Shown here piece by piece: positions 28,871 to 37,813 of a stretch of 64,000 nucleotides of DNA; positions within the stretch are counted from its first letter, which is position 1; each line of letters starts with the position of its first letter. The notes under the pieces were generated by a model, which had not been told where the DNA came from, ran no database searches, and saw only the letters and a program-made list of their open reading frames with translations. Location of the stretch: the NCBI RefSeq assembly GCF_029433095.1, contig NZ_JARNTX010000004.1, positions 1 to 64,000 of the forward strand. Direction: 5' to 3'. This stretch comes from Hymenobacter sp. YC55. Lineage in GTDB: Bacteria; Bacteroidota; Bacteroidia; Cytophagales; Hymenobacteraceae. The position numbers and the translations under genes were made by a program.

Positions 28871-30400
28871 ATGAAAAAACGATACGCATCGAGTCTGGTC
28901 TTGCTGGTGGCGCTGGCAGGTTTTAACGCGCCCGACACAGCCGTGCAGAAAATTCGGCAATACCGGCAAGCGCACGAGTTGCCGCTGCTTACCGAGTACA
29001 TGCAATTTGTGGGTATTCCCAACGTAGCCGCCGACAGCGCCAACCTGCGCCAGACGGCCCGCTTCATTGTGGGCATGATGCAGAAACGAGGAATCCGGAC
29101 GCAACTGCTGCCGGCTACCACGCCCGGCGTACCGCCCGTTGTGTATGGTGAGGTGCGCACGCCCGACGCCAAGCGGACTATCGTGTTCTATGCGCACTAC
29201 GATGGCCAGCCCGTCAATGCCGCGCAGTGGGCCACGGGGCTTAGTCCGTTTCAACCACAACTGGCCAGCGCGGCACTGGCGCAGGGTGGCCAGTTGCTTC
29301 CGATGGTGCGCGCCGGTCAATCCATCAGCCCCGACTGGCGCCTGTACGGGCGTAGCAGTTCCGACGACAAAGCGGGCGTAATGGCTATTCTGGCCGGCTA
29401 TGAGGCCTTGGCGCAAAGCAAGCTCAAGCCGGGCGTCAACATCAAGTTCTTTTTCGAGGGCGAAGAGGAAAAAGGCTCGCCTCACCTCAGCGAAATAGTG
29501 GAAGGCCACCGGGCCCTGCTGGCCTCCGACCTCTGGATTATCTGCGACGGACCGGTCCATCAGTCTGGGCAAAAGCAGGTGGTGTTTGGCGCCCGCGGCG
29601 ACGTGAATGTCAACCTCACGGTATACGCTTCCAAGCGGCCCCTGCACAGCGGCCACTACGGCAACTGGGCGCCCAACCCTGCTCTTGAACTGGCGCAGCT
29701 ATTGGCCTCTATGAAGGACAGTACGGGGCGGGTCACCGTAGCAGGGTTCTATGATGACGTGCAGCCGCTGACCGCTACCGAGCGCCAGGCACTTGGGCGG
29801 GTCCCCAACCTCGATGCCACCATTCAGCAGGAACTTGGTTTTGCGCAAGCCGAAGGCAACGGGCAAACGCTGAGCGAATTAATCAACCAACCCTCGCTCA
29901 ACATCAACGGCATGCGTAGTGCCAACGTCGGGGCGCAGGCGGCCAACGTGATTCCCACCATTGCCGAAGCCACGCTGGATTTGCGCTTGGTGCTTGGCAA
30001 TGACAGCAAACGACAGGTAGAGAAAGTGGTGCGCCATATCCAGCGGCAAGGTTTCTTCGTGACAACCCAAGAGCCCACCGACGCCGAGCGGGCCCGCTAC
30101 CCCCGCATTGTGCGAGTGGAACCCAAGACAGGCTACAACGCCGAGCGCACCCCCATGGACCTGCCCATTGCCCGCGAGGTGGTAGCCGCTGTACAACGCA
30201 CCACCCCGCAGCCAGTGGTGCAAGTGCCGACCTCGGGTGGCAGCTTGCCGCTGCATGTTTTCAAGAAGATAAACGCCATAACGCTCACCGTGCCAGTAGC
30301 TAACTACGACAACAACCAGCACGCCGAAAACGAAAACGTGCGCCTAGGCAACCTGTGGGACGGCCTCGAAACCATGGCCGCCATCATGCAGCTAAAATAA
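28871..30400 (+). CDS. M20-family metallopeptidase (dipeptidase-like), exported
   Basis: 509 residues with an N-terminal signal-like segment (MKKRYASSLVLLVALAGF). The metal-binding framework of M20 enzymes is visible: YAHYDGQPV (first His), SSDDKAGV (bridging Asp), FEGEEEKGSP (catalytic Glu plus ligand Glu), CDGP, and a C-terminal HAENENVRL (last His). The dimerisation domain includes the GGSLPLHVF segment. These enzymes hydrolyse dipeptides or acylated amino acids with two zinc ions. Periplasmic or lipid-anchored location is inferred from the N-terminus; no clear cleavage site or lipobox was found. It could form one transcription unit with the preceding SDR gene. Confidence 0.88.
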   Translation: MKKRYASSLVLLVALAGFNAPDTAVQKIRQYRQAHELPLLTEYMQFVGIPNVAADSANLRQTARFIVGMMQKRGIRTQLLPATTPGVPPVVYGEVRTPDAKRTIVFYAHYDGQPVNAAQWATGLSPFQPQLASAALAQGGQLLPMVRAGQSISPDWRLYGRSSSDDKAGVMAILAGYEALAQSKLKPGVNIKFFFEGEEEKGSPHLSEIVEGHRALLASDLWIICDGPVHQSGQKQVVFGARGDVNVNLTVYASKRPLHSGHYGNWAPNPALELAQLLASMKDSTGRVTVAGFYDDVQPLTATERQALGRVPNLDATIQQELGFAQAEGNGQTLSELINQPSLNINGMRSANVGAQAANVIPTIAEATLDLRLVLGNDSKRQVEKVVRHIQRQGFFVTTQEPTDAERARYPRIVRVEPKTGYNAERTPMDLPIAREVVAAVQRTTPQPVVQVPTSGGSLPLHVFKKINAITLTVPVANYDNNQHAENENVRLGNLWDGLETMAAIMQLK

Positions 30401-30511
30401 TTTTCGTAGCTCAACCGTAATCCAGATAATATTTTCAGCCAGCGGGAGGATTTCACTCGTAAGCGGTTTATACCTCGACAGTACCAATTGTGCTGTATTA
30501 GCTGCTTTGTG

Positions 30512-31114
30512 ATGTCTGCTCCCGTATATCCTTCTGGTACTGTTCGTTCGCTGCTGGCCACCGACCTAGTGACCGATGCCACCCGCGCTGCTTTGCAAGC
30601 CCGCCTCGATGCCCCAGTTCACGAGCCCGAGTTCTTCGAGCCCCAGACCTATGCATTGCTGCAGGCCGTAGCGGCCCGCCTTATTCCGCAGCCCGACCGT
30701 ACCGAACCCATCGACGTGGCCGCGGGTATAGACAAGCGCCTCGTCGATGGTAAAGCCGACGGCTGGCGCTACGATGCCATGCCCCCCGACCGGGAGGCCT
30801 ACCGCCTCGGCTTGGGCGGCATCAACCAAGCCGCCCTGTCCCTGTTTCAGCAGCCCTTCCTGAAGCTGCCCGAAGTGCAGCAAGACGCCGTGCTGGAAGC
30901 CGTAGCCGCCGGCACCGCGCCCGGCGACAACTGGCAGCAACTCCCCATCGGCCGGTTTTTCGAAGAAATGCTGGCCGAACTAACCGAGAACTACTATTCC
31001 CACCCGCTGGCGCAAGAAGAAATTGGCTATGTGGGCATGGCCGACGTGCCTGGCTGGACGCACATTCAGCCCAACGACTTAGAGCCCCGGGAGCCAGAGA
31101 GACTAACTGACTAG
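30512..31114 (+). CDS. Gluconate 2-dehydrogenase subunit 3 family protein
   Basis: 200 residues from ATG 30512; an upstream in-frame TTG is less likely. The sequence has the subunit-3 signature: a conserved helical start (TLRSLLATDLVTDATR-like), LQAVAARLIPQPD, a DVAAGIDKRL segment, and a C-terminal FFEEMLAELTENYYSHPLAQEEIGYVGM. In gluconate 2-dehydrogenase and related GMC enzymes this small subunit associates with the flavoprotein. Here no twin-arginine signal is visible at its start, although many homologues carry one. The partner GMC flavoprotein gene follows after a 146-bp gap that holds an octamer repeat. The electron acceptor, often a cytochrome c, is not encoded nearby. Confidence 0.88.
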   Translation: MSAPVYPSGTVRSLLATDLVTDATRAALQARLDAPVHEPEFFEPQTYALLQAVAARLIPQPDRTEPIDVAAGIDKRLVDGKADGWRYDAMPPDREAYRLGLGGINQAALSLFQQPFLKLPEVQQDAVLEAVAAGTAPGDNWQQLPIGRFFEEMLAELTENYYSHPLAQEEIGYVGMADVPGWTHIQPNDLEPREPERLTD

Positions 31115-31189
31115 CAGAGAGCCGAGTAAAGCAAGACATGTTGAATGGCGCGATTCAGTATATCAGCGGCCATGCATGTCATTTTAGCC

Positions 31190-31252
31190 ATTACTCAGGT
31201 GCTCCGCTACTCCCTTACTCTCGGCTCAGTTACTCCGCTACTCCATTACTCA
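31190..31252 (+). repeat. Octamer tandem repeat (consensus GYTACTCC) before the GMC gene
   Basis: Eight consecutive units read ATTACTCA, GGTGCTCC, GCTACTCC, CTTACTCT, CGGCTCA (7 bases), GTTACTCC, GCTACTCC, ATTACTCA. The TACTC core recurs at 31192, 31208, 31216, 31231, 31239 and 31247, i.e. with 8-bp spacing. The array ends 8 bases before the likely ATG of the GMC oxidoreductase gene. Confidence 0.8.
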
Positions 31253-31260
31253 ACGAAGCT

Positions 31261-32940
31261 ATGCCCGACGAAGAAGTTCTCGAAGAAGGCGTTCTGAATC
31301 CTATAAAAACCGAAATCCAGGACCCGCTTTTGCAGGCCATCTTGGAAGAAAACGGCGAATTTCTAACAGCTCCTACAGAGCTAGAGCAGCCGGCCCCGCT
31401 CCCCGACCCCGTGGACGAAGTGGACTGCGTGGTGATTGGAACCGGAGCCGGGGGCGCGCCGCTGCTGGCTCGCTTGGCTATGGCTGGCCTGAAAGTGGTA
31501 GCGCTGGAAGCTGGCCCCCGCCGCAACCCCATCACCGACTACGCCACCGATGAAAAGGCCCAAGCCTTTCTGTTCTGGAACGATGAACGCCTGTCGGCCG
31601 GGCAAAACCCGGTAGCCTTCGGCAACAACAACTCCGGCACTGGAGTAGGGGGCTCCACCTTGCACTACACCGCCTACACGCCCCGCGCCCAAGACGACGA
31701 CCTGCACCTGCACCGCGACTTTGGGGTGGGAGTGGACTGGCCTTTCGGAATAGAGGAACTGGAGCCCTACTACGATGAGCTAGAGCAGTTTCTGGGAGTA
31801 TCGGGGCCGACGCCGTACCTGTGGGGTGCGCCGCGGCGCAGAGGTTACCCATTGGCGCCGCTACCGCTCAACGGTGCCGCGCTACTGATGCAGCAGGCAT
31901 GTGCGCAATTGGGCATCCAAACTTCTCCGGCGGCCAATGCGGCCCTCTCAGCGCGGTACTATCAAGAGGGGGTGGGCTGGCGCGAAGCCTGCACCAACCG
32001 CGGCTTCTGCCAGGCCGGCTGCAACGTGGGCGCTAAAGCCAGCATGGACGTTACGTTCCTGCCGCTGGCCGAAGCCCACGGCGCCGAAATCCGGGCCGAT
32101 GCATTTGTAACCGAGATTGAGCGCGACGAGAAAGGCCGCGTGACCGGTGTGGTATACGAGCAATATGGCGTGACCGTGCGGCAGCGTTGCCGCCACTTGT
32201 TTCTGTGCGCGGGAGCCGTCGAAACGCCGCGCTTGCTCTTGCTCAACGAGTTGGCGCTTACCAGCGGACAAGTCGGCAAGCACTTCATGGCGCACCCAGG
32301 CATGCAGGTGTGGGGTACTTTCGCCGAGGACATCCGGCCCTACAAAGGCATACCCGGCGGGCTGATTTCCGAAGACACGCACCGGCCTAAGGATGCTGAT
32401 TTTGCCGGTGGCTACTTGCTGCAAAGTATCGGCGTAATGCCCGTAACATTTGCTTCGCAAATGGCGCGGGGCCGCAAGCTGTGGGGCCAGCAGCTGCGCG
32501 ACTACATGCGCAACTACAACCACATTGCGGGCATCAACATCCTCGGCGACTGCTTGCCCCACGCCGACAACTTCCTGGAGCTATCCGACGAGAAGGACGC
32601 CCGCGGCTTACCTAAACCGCGCCTCCACTTCACGGCCCAAGAAAACGAGCTGCGCATGAATGCCCACTCCGAGAAGCTGATGCGCGAGATATGGACCGCC
32701 GCCGGCGCCACCGACCTGTGGGCTTTCGAGCGTTACGCCCACGTCATCGGCACGGCCCGGATGGGCCTGAGCGGCGACGATGCCGTCGTTAACCCCGACG
32801 GCCGCGCCTTCGACGTGCCCAACCTCTACATCTGCGACAACTCTGTTTTTCCCAGTGCCCTCAGTGTCAACCCCGCCCTCACCATCATGGCCCTCAGCCT
32901 CCGCACCGCCGACAAATTCCTGGCTAGTTATAATGCCTAG
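31261..32940 (+). CDS. GMC-family flavoprotein oxidoreductase (dehydrogenase large subunit)
   Basis: 559 residues from ATG 31261. An in-frame ATG at 31138 would add 41 residues encoded mostly by the octamer repeat, so I prefer the later start. The FAD-binding VVIGTGAGGAP motif lies at about 57-67, followed by LEAGPR. A Cys-rich segment (CTNRGFCQAGCNVGAK) resembles the 'QAGC' region of the gluconate/2-keto-gluconate dehydrogenase branch of GMC enzymes. The C-terminus holds the catalytic His region (AHVIGTARMG) and the FAD-contacting NPALTIMALSLRTA. With the subunit-3 gene just upstream it probably forms a two-subunit sugar or polyol dehydrogenase; the substrate is not certain. A repeat cluster follows the stop codon instead of a simple terminator. 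Confidence 0.9.
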   Translation: MPDEEVLEEGVLNPIKTEIQDPLLQAILEENGEFLTAPTELEQPAPLPDPVDEVDCVVIGTGAGGAPLLARLAMAGLKVVALEAGPRRNPITDYATDEKAQAFLFWNDERLSAGQNPVAFGNNNSGTGVGGSTLHYTAYTPRAQDDDLHLHRDFGVGVDWPFGIEELEPYYDELEQFLGVSGPTPYLWGAPRRRGYPLAPLPLNGAALLMQQACAQLGIQTSPAANAALSARYYQEGVGWREACTNRGFCQAGCNVGAKASMDVTFLPLAEAHGAEIRADAFVTEIERDEKGRVTGVVYEQYGVTVRQRCRHLFLCAGAVETPRLLLLNELALTSGQVGKHFMAHPGMQVWGTFAEDIRPYKGIPGGLISEDTHRPKDADFAGGYLLQSIGVMPVTFASQMARGRKLWGQQLRDYMRNYNHIAGINILGDCLPHADNFLELSDEKDARGLPKPRLHFTAQENELRMNAHSEKLMREIWTAAGATDLWAFERYAHVIGTARMGLSGDDAVVNPDGRAFDVPNLYICDNSVFPSALSVNPALTIMALSLRTADKFLASYNA

Positions 32941-32962
32941 TGCTTCGTGTTCCCATCAGGCC

Positions 32963-33181
32963 GTCATGCTGAGCATAGGCGCAGCCGAAGCATCTCGCAT
33001 GATGACATTGCCAAAGTAGTCCTGTCATGCTGAGCATAGTCGAAGCATCTCGCGTGCCGACGTTGCCACACTAACCGTCATGCTGAGCGCAGTGCAACGA
33101 AGCCGAAGCATCTCGCTCGAATCATTGCGGCAGAAGGTATTTACCACACTAGCGAGATGCTTCGGCTGCGCTCAGCATGAC
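32963..33181. repeat. Composite palindromic repeat, copy A
   Basis: Four units related to GTCATGCTGAGC...GAAGCATCTCGC lie at 32963-32998, 33024-33053 and 33077-33116 (direct) and 33152-33181 (inverted). The third and fourth can fold into a long hairpin. Linkers are also specific: GTGCCGACGTTGCCACA between units two and three, and TCGAATCATTGCGGCAGAA...TTTACCACACTA between three and four. The same linkers occur in copy B at 37814-37981, so about 160 bp is shared as a block. This accounts for most of the gap between the GMC and GH1-like genes. Confidence 0.9.
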
Positions 33182-33262
33182 GGGCAAGTGAAAGCTTCAC
33201 GGCCGTGTGCAGATAGTTTTCCTTGAATTTTATTAGAACAGCCTAAGCACCAAACGCTAAAG

Positions 33263-34597
33263 ATGAAGAGCTTCCTTACCCATATTACAGATCATTTCGG
33301 CGACGGAGGCTACGAAGGTGACGAGTTTGGCGGCGCGGCAGGCCACGACGGGAGCGGCTTGCCGACCGGCGCACCTGGCAACTTTATGTTCGCTACCGGC
33401 ATCGAGTGCTCGTACCCTACCATTGCGGGCGGCACCATCCGGCGCGACCTGCTGGCCGAAACCGACCACTACAACCGCTATAAGGAGGACCTTGGCTTGG
33501 TCAAGGAAATGGGGTTGAAAGTGCTGCGCTACAACCTGCCGTACTACCTCATTCAGAAAGCGCCCGGCAAGTACGATTGGGAGTTTGCCGACCGGGCCAT
33601 GGCCGAAATTCAGCGCCTCGGCATAACCCCGATTCTGGACCTGATGCACTTCGGCGTGCCCGACTGGATTGGTAATTTTCAGAACCCCGAGTTGCCCGTC
33701 TTCTTTGCCGAGTACTGCGGCGCTGTGGCCCGTCGTTACCCGTGGGTGCGGTTCTATACGCCTGTCAATGAGATATATGTAACGGCCCGCGCTTCCGCCA
33801 AAGACGGCATCTGGAACGAGCAATTGAAAGATGACCGCGCGTTCATTACGGCCATGAAGCACATTACGGCCGCCAGCATCATGGGCACACAGCAGATTGC
33901 CAAGCACCGCCCCGACTGCGTGATTGTGCAAAGCGAATCGGCGGAGTACATCCACGAAATGCGGGCCGTGGCTACGCCCGAAATCTGCCTCATCAATAAG
34001 CTGCGCTTTCTAAGTCTGGATTTGCTCTACGCGCACCCGCTCGACTCGGAAGTGCTGCTCTACTGCCTCGACAACGGCATGACCCGGCAGGAACTCGACT
34101 GGTTTATGGCCGGCGAGCCACCCGGTTACCAAGTGATGGGCAACGACTACTACGGCCGCAACGAGCGGATTATCAAGCCCGACGGCAAGTGGTGCCAGGC
34201 CGAAGACGTGCTTGGCTGGTACACCATGACGCGCCAATACTACGAGCGGTACCGCAAGCCCGTCATGCACACCGAAACCAACACCTTCGACGCCAAAGAC
34301 GCCGAATGCTGGCTCTGGAAGCAGTGGGTGAACGTGATGCGCATTCGGCAAGACGGCATTCCGGTTATCGGCTTCACCTGGTACTCCCTGCTCGACCAGT
34401 TGGACTGGGACATCTCACTGGCAGAAAAGCGCCTTGCCGTCAACGCCTGCGGCCTCTACGACCTCGACCGCAAAATCAGGCCGGTAGGGGAGAGCTACAA
34501 GATGCTGATCCGCGAATTTGGCCAGATAACCATGGTGCCCTACGCCGAAATGTTTGCCGTAACCAGTCAGCCAGCTATGCTCAAGGTGAAAGTGTAG
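33263..34597 (+). CDS. GH1-like glycoside hydrolase (clan GH-A)
   Basis: 444 residues, no signal peptide, so probably cytoplasmic. The fold and motifs are those of GH1 beta-glycosidases: an early FATGIECSYPT, MGLKVLRYNLPYYLI, the acid/base motif T166-P-V-N-E170, and a nucleophile-like HTETN (Glu338). The usual GH1 forms TFNEP and ITENG are changed, so this is a divergent branch and its substrate cannot be assumed. A paralogue-like gene lies at 53220-54425. The neighbouring GMC dehydrogenase suggests a shared role in sugar use, but that is inference. Downstream hairpins at 34609-34656 may end the transcript. Confidence 0.82.
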   Translation: MKSFLTHITDHFGDGGYEGDEFGGAAGHDGSGLPTGAPGNFMFATGIECSYPTIAGGTIRRDLLAETDHYNRYKEDLGLVKEMGLKVLRYNLPYYLIQKAPGKYDWEFADRAMAEIQRLGITPILDLMHFGVPDWIGNFQNPELPVFFAEYCGAVARRYPWVRFYTPVNEIYVTARASAKDGIWNEQLKDDRAFITAMKHITAASIMGTQQIAKHRPDCVIVQSESAEYIHEMRAVATPEICLINKLRFLSLDLLYAHPLDSEVLLYCLDNGMTRQELDWFMAGEPPGYQVMGNDYYGRNERIIKPDGKWCQAEDVLGWYTMTRQYYERYRKPVMHTETNTFDAKDAECWLWKQWVNVMRIRQDGIPVIGFTWYSLLDQLDWDISLAEKRLAVNACGLYDLDRKIRPVGESYKMLIREFGQITMVPYAEMFAVTSQPAMLKVKV

Positions 34598-34608
34598 GTT
34601 GGCGACTT

Positions 34609-34656
34609 ATAGGCTTCGCGCTACAGCCTATTATTCTCGGCTATATCATATAGCCG
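34609..34656 (+). terminator. Two weak hairpins after the GH1-like gene
   Basis: ATAGGCT/AGCCTAT (34609-34615 with 34625-34631) is followed by CGGCTATA-TCA-TATAGCCG (34638-34656) and then CTATTCTATTTTTA. The second hairpin with its T-rich tail is the better terminator candidate; neither is strong. Confidence 0.45.
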
Positions 34657-34722
34657 CTATTCTATTTTTACTTGGAATTATGTAGGTTGAAGATGTTTAA
34701 TGAACATTTTCAATTTACTGCT

Positions 34723-36165
34723 ATGCGTACCTTCCCATTATCCCGGCAGCTCGCTTGGAGTGCGGCTCTGCTGTTGGGCCTTCATGCGTGCAGCCCCAAA
34801 GCCACTACCAGCATCACTACCCCGGCCGCTACGGCGCCGTCTACTGCTACCACCACGCCATCGCAGCCTGCTGTAGCTGCCTTCCAGATTCCGGTGGAAT
34901 ACTACACCTTGCCCAACGGCTTGAGAGTGGTGCTTTCGCCCGACCATACGGCTCCAACGGCCACGGTAGCGGCGTACTACAATATTGGCTTTCGCAACGA
35001 GCCCCGCGACAGGACGGGATTTGCGCATTTGTTTGAGCACCTGATGTTTCAGGGGTCGCAGAACCTCGGCAAAATGGAGTTCATCCAGTTAGTGCAGAAG
35101 AATGGGGGCATCCTCAATGGTTCGACGCGCTTCGACTTCACCAACTACTACGAAGTGGTGCCCTCGCACAAACTCGAAACGCTGCTGTGGGCCGAAGCCG
35201 ACCGGATGCGCGGCCTCGCCATCACGCAGGCCAACCTCACCAACCAGCAAGGCGTGGTGAAAAACGAGGTGCGCGTAAACGTGCTGAATGCGCCCTACGG
35301 TGGTTTTCCGTGGCTCGATATGCCGCAGAAAGCCAACAAGAACTGGAACAACGCCCACAACTTCTACGGTGACCTGAAAGACCTGGACGCCGCCACGCTC
35401 GAAGACGCCCAATCGTTCTTCAAAACCTACTACGCGCCCAACAATGCCGTACTGGCTGTAGTCGGTGACTTCGAGCCTGCTGACGCCAAAGCTTTGGTGG
35501 CTAAATACTTCACTGATATACCGAGTGCCCCGCAGCCACCCAAGCCCGACCTCACCGAGCCGCGCCAGGAGCAGGAACTGCGCTTCACCAAAGACGACAA
35601 ACTGGCTACCAAGCCGGCCCTAGCCTTCGCCTACCACATGCCCGAGCGCAACACGCCCGAGTACTACGCCCTCATCCTGCTCGACCAAATCTTGCTCCAG
35701 GGCAAAGACAGCCGCCTCTACCAAGCCATGGTGCAGAAGCGCGGCTACTCCGACAACGTGAACGGGGGTATCAACTACCTCGGCAACGCCTTCAACTACG
35801 CCGGCCCCATGCTATGGATGGGCGACTTAACCTACGACCAAAATATAAAGTCCGACTCGGTAGTGAGCGTGCTCGATCAGGAAATCAACCGCCTCAGCAA
35901 GGGCGGCATCAACCAGGCAACCTTGGATCTGGCCATGGTGAAACTGCGCTCGAGCCTCTACGACCAGCTCAGCGGCTCCGACAACTTCGGCCGGGCCGAT
36001 ATGCTGGCCGCCTTCGCTCTCTTCGACAACAACCCGGCCCGCATCAACACCTTAGAAGCCGAATTCCGGAAGGTGACACCGGAGCTGATGCAGAAAACCA
36101 TTCAAGAGTATTTGCGGCCCACAAACCGTACCTTGCTTATCGTCAATCCGTTGGCGAAGAGCTAG
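34723..36165 (+). CDS. M16-family zinc peptidase, catalytic subunit (lipoprotein)
   Basis: 480 residues from ATG 34723, which is preferred over the in-frame ATG 34693 because it gives a compact signal peptide ending in the lipobox LHAC (Cys23). A Thr/Ala-rich spacer (25-52) leads to the M16 domain. The inverted zinc motif HLFEH is at 102-106, and the distal Glu lies in QGVVKNEVRVN. These are the zinc ligands and catalytic Glu of pitrilysin/processing-protease enzymes, so this subunit should be active. The next gene encodes the non-catalytic partner 60 bp downstream, matching the two-chain M16B arrangement of many bacteria. Location at the periplasmic face of a membrane is predicted. Natural substrates of such pairs are mostly unknown. 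Confidence 0.92.
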   Translation: MRTFPLSRQLAWSAALLLGLHACSPKATTSITTPAATAPSTATTTPSQPAVAAFQIPVEYYTLPNGLRVVLSPDHTAPTATVAAYYNIGFRNEPRDRTGFAHLFEHLMFQGSQNLGKMEFIQLVQKNGGILNGSTRFDFTNYYEVVPSHKLETLLWAEADRMRGLAITQANLTNQQGVVKNEVRVNVLNAPYGGFPWLDMPQKANKNWNNAHNFYGDLKDLDAATLEDAQSFFKTYYAPNNAVLAVVGDFEPADAKALVAKYFTDIPSAPQPPKPDLTEPRQEQELRFTKDDKLATKPALAFAYHMPERNTPEYYALILLDQILLQGKDSRLYQAMVQKRGYSDNVNGGINYLGNAFNYAGPMLWMGDLTYDQNIKSDSVVSVLDQEINRLSKGGINQATLDLAMVKLRSSLYDQLSGSDNFGRADMLAAFALFDNNPARINTLEAEFRKVTPELMQKTIQEYLRPTNRTLLIVNPLAKS

Positions 36166-36225
36166 GAAGTTCTGTGCCGCCTCGCGCCGCCCATACGAAG
36201 TGTCTACCTCTAGAAGCTGAACTCC

Positions 36226-37686
36226 ATGAAACCGCTATACCTTACGCTGCTCTGCGCCGCCTTCGCCGCTGTTGTAGCGCCCGTTGCCTCTGCTCAAACC
36301 AAGCCAGCTAAACCAGCCGCCAAGCCCGCCGCGGCTAAAGCAGAGGTGCCTGCCACTCCCAAGCAAGCGCCGCCCGTTGGGGGTACACCTCGTGATTTTG
36401 CACTGCCCGCCAAAGAAGAATTCGTGCTGCCCAATGGCTTGAAAGCTAAGTTGGTACCCTTTGGCCAAGTGCCTAAGGTGACCATGATGGTAGCTATTCA
36501 GGCCGGCAACGTGCACGAAGCCGCCAACGAAGTAGGCATTGCCGACCTGCTGGCGCGATTGCTGGCCGAGGGCACTTCCACGCTCAACGCCACCCAAATA
36601 GCAGAGAAAATAGCGGCTATGGGTGGTTCGCTGGACATATCGGCGGGGGCCGATCAGACCTATGTTCAAGCGTCGTGTTTGTCGGAGTATGCGCCGGAGC
36701 TGGCGACTTTGCTGGCTGAAGTGGTGACGCATCCGGCGATGCCCGCCAGTGAGTTACCGCGCATCAAAACTGATTTCAAGCGCCAAATGAACTTGGCTCG
36801 CGCCCAGCCCAGCATGCAGGCCCGCCAGAAGTTCACGGCGGCGCTATACGGCAACCATCCCTACGGCCGCCCGCTGCCCACTGATGCCTCCATCGAGGCC
36901 CTGACCATGGAACAGGTGAAATCGTTCTACCAGAACCAGTATGGCGCCAAGCGTACTAGCGTGTACGTGGCCGGCAAGTTCGACGCAGCCGCCCTCCGCG
37001 AGGCCATCACCAAAGCCTGGAGCGCATGGACGCCCGGCCCGGAGCCGCGCATCGAAGTAGCCAAAGCCCAGATTCGGCCCGACATCACCACCCTCGACCG
37101 GCCTAGCGCTCCGCAGTCTACCATCGTCATTGGCATGCCCGTCGTGGACCCCAGCCACCCTGATTACCTGAAGCTGCGCGTAACTAACTCGCTGCTAGGC
37201 GGTTCGTTTGGCTCCCGCATCACGCGCAACATTCGGGAGGACAAAGGGTACACCTACTCACCCCGTAGCGTAATCGAAACGCACTACCGCGCGGGCAGCT
37301 GGAGCGAAATTGCCGACGTGACCACCCAGGAAACCGGCAATTCGCTCAAAGAAATTGTGTACGAAGTCGAGCGGCTACAAAAAGAAGCGCCTTCGGCCGA
37401 GGAACTGAAAGGCATTCAGAACTACGAGTCGGGGTTGTTTGTGCTACGCAATTCCACGCCAGCCGGTATCATCAACCAGCTCAACACCCTCGACCTGCAC
37501 GGCCTGCCCGACAGCTACCTCACCGAGCAAGTCAAGAACATCAACGCCGTAACGCCGCAGCAAGTCAGCGAAACTGCCCGCAAGTACGTCCGCCCCGAAG
37601 CCATGACCGTGGTAGTGGTTGGCGACAAGAAAATCATTGACCCCCAAATCAAGAAATTCCAAGCTTCTCGCAAGAAAGCTTTGTAG
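36226..37686 (+). CDS. M16-family peptidase partner without zinc motif
   Basis: 486 residues with a cleavable signal peptide (about 1-24, ending ASAQ) and a Lys/Pro/Ala-rich linker (about 25-55). It has the M16 fold (FVLPNGLKAKLVPFGQVPKVTMM...), but the position of HxxEH reads VGIADLLARLLAEGT, so the zinc ligands are missing. It is therefore the structural half of a heterodimeric M16B protease, like the core or alpha subunits of mitochondrial processing peptidase. The GSFGSRITRNIREDKGYTYS segment, a conserved M16 C-terminal motif with Arg/Tyr that completes the partner's active site, is present. Its place just downstream of the catalytic subunit gene supports co-expression. Confidence 0.92.
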   Translation: MKPLYLTLLCAAFAAVVAPVASAQTKPAKPAAKPAAAKAEVPATPKQAPPVGGTPRDFALPAKEEFVLPNGLKAKLVPFGQVPKVTMMVAIQAGNVHEAANEVGIADLLARLLAEGTSTLNATQIAEKIAAMGGSLDISAGADQTYVQASCLSEYAPELATLLAEVVTHPAMPASELPRIKTDFKRQMNLARAQPSMQARQKFTAALYGNHPYGRPLPTDASIEALTMEQVKSFYQNQYGAKRTSVYVAGKFDAAALREAITKAWSAWTPGPEPRIEVAKAQIRPDITTLDRPSAPQSTIVIGMPVVDPSHPDYLKLRVTNSLLGGSFGSRITRNIREDKGYTYSPRSVIETHYRAGSWSEIADVTTQETGNSLKEIVYEVERLQKEAPSAEELKGIQNYESGLFVLRNSTPAGIINQLNTLDLHGLPDSYLTEQVKNINAVTPQQVSETARKYVRPEAMTVVVVGDKKIIDPQIKKFQASRKKAL

Positions 37687-37813
37687 AAGCAAAGAAGGCT
37701 AGAATTTGCAACTAGAAGACTAAGAGCTAGTTTAGGTCCCCATCTAAGCAGGAGCTAGGGGTGGTTGACCACTCATTGAACGACTCGTGCCTCTTGTATC
37801 ATGGTGCTTGAAC

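Noticed and set aside
31138..31260. Alternative upstream start for the GMC oxidoreductase
   Set aside because: The extra 41 residues would be encoded mostly by the octamer repeat and have no family counterpart; the ATG at 31261 gives the normal N-terminus.
32963..33181. CRISPR-like array
   Set aside because: Units are palindromic, occur in both orientations and vary in length; spacers are not unique (they are shared with the second cluster) and no cas gene is in the window.
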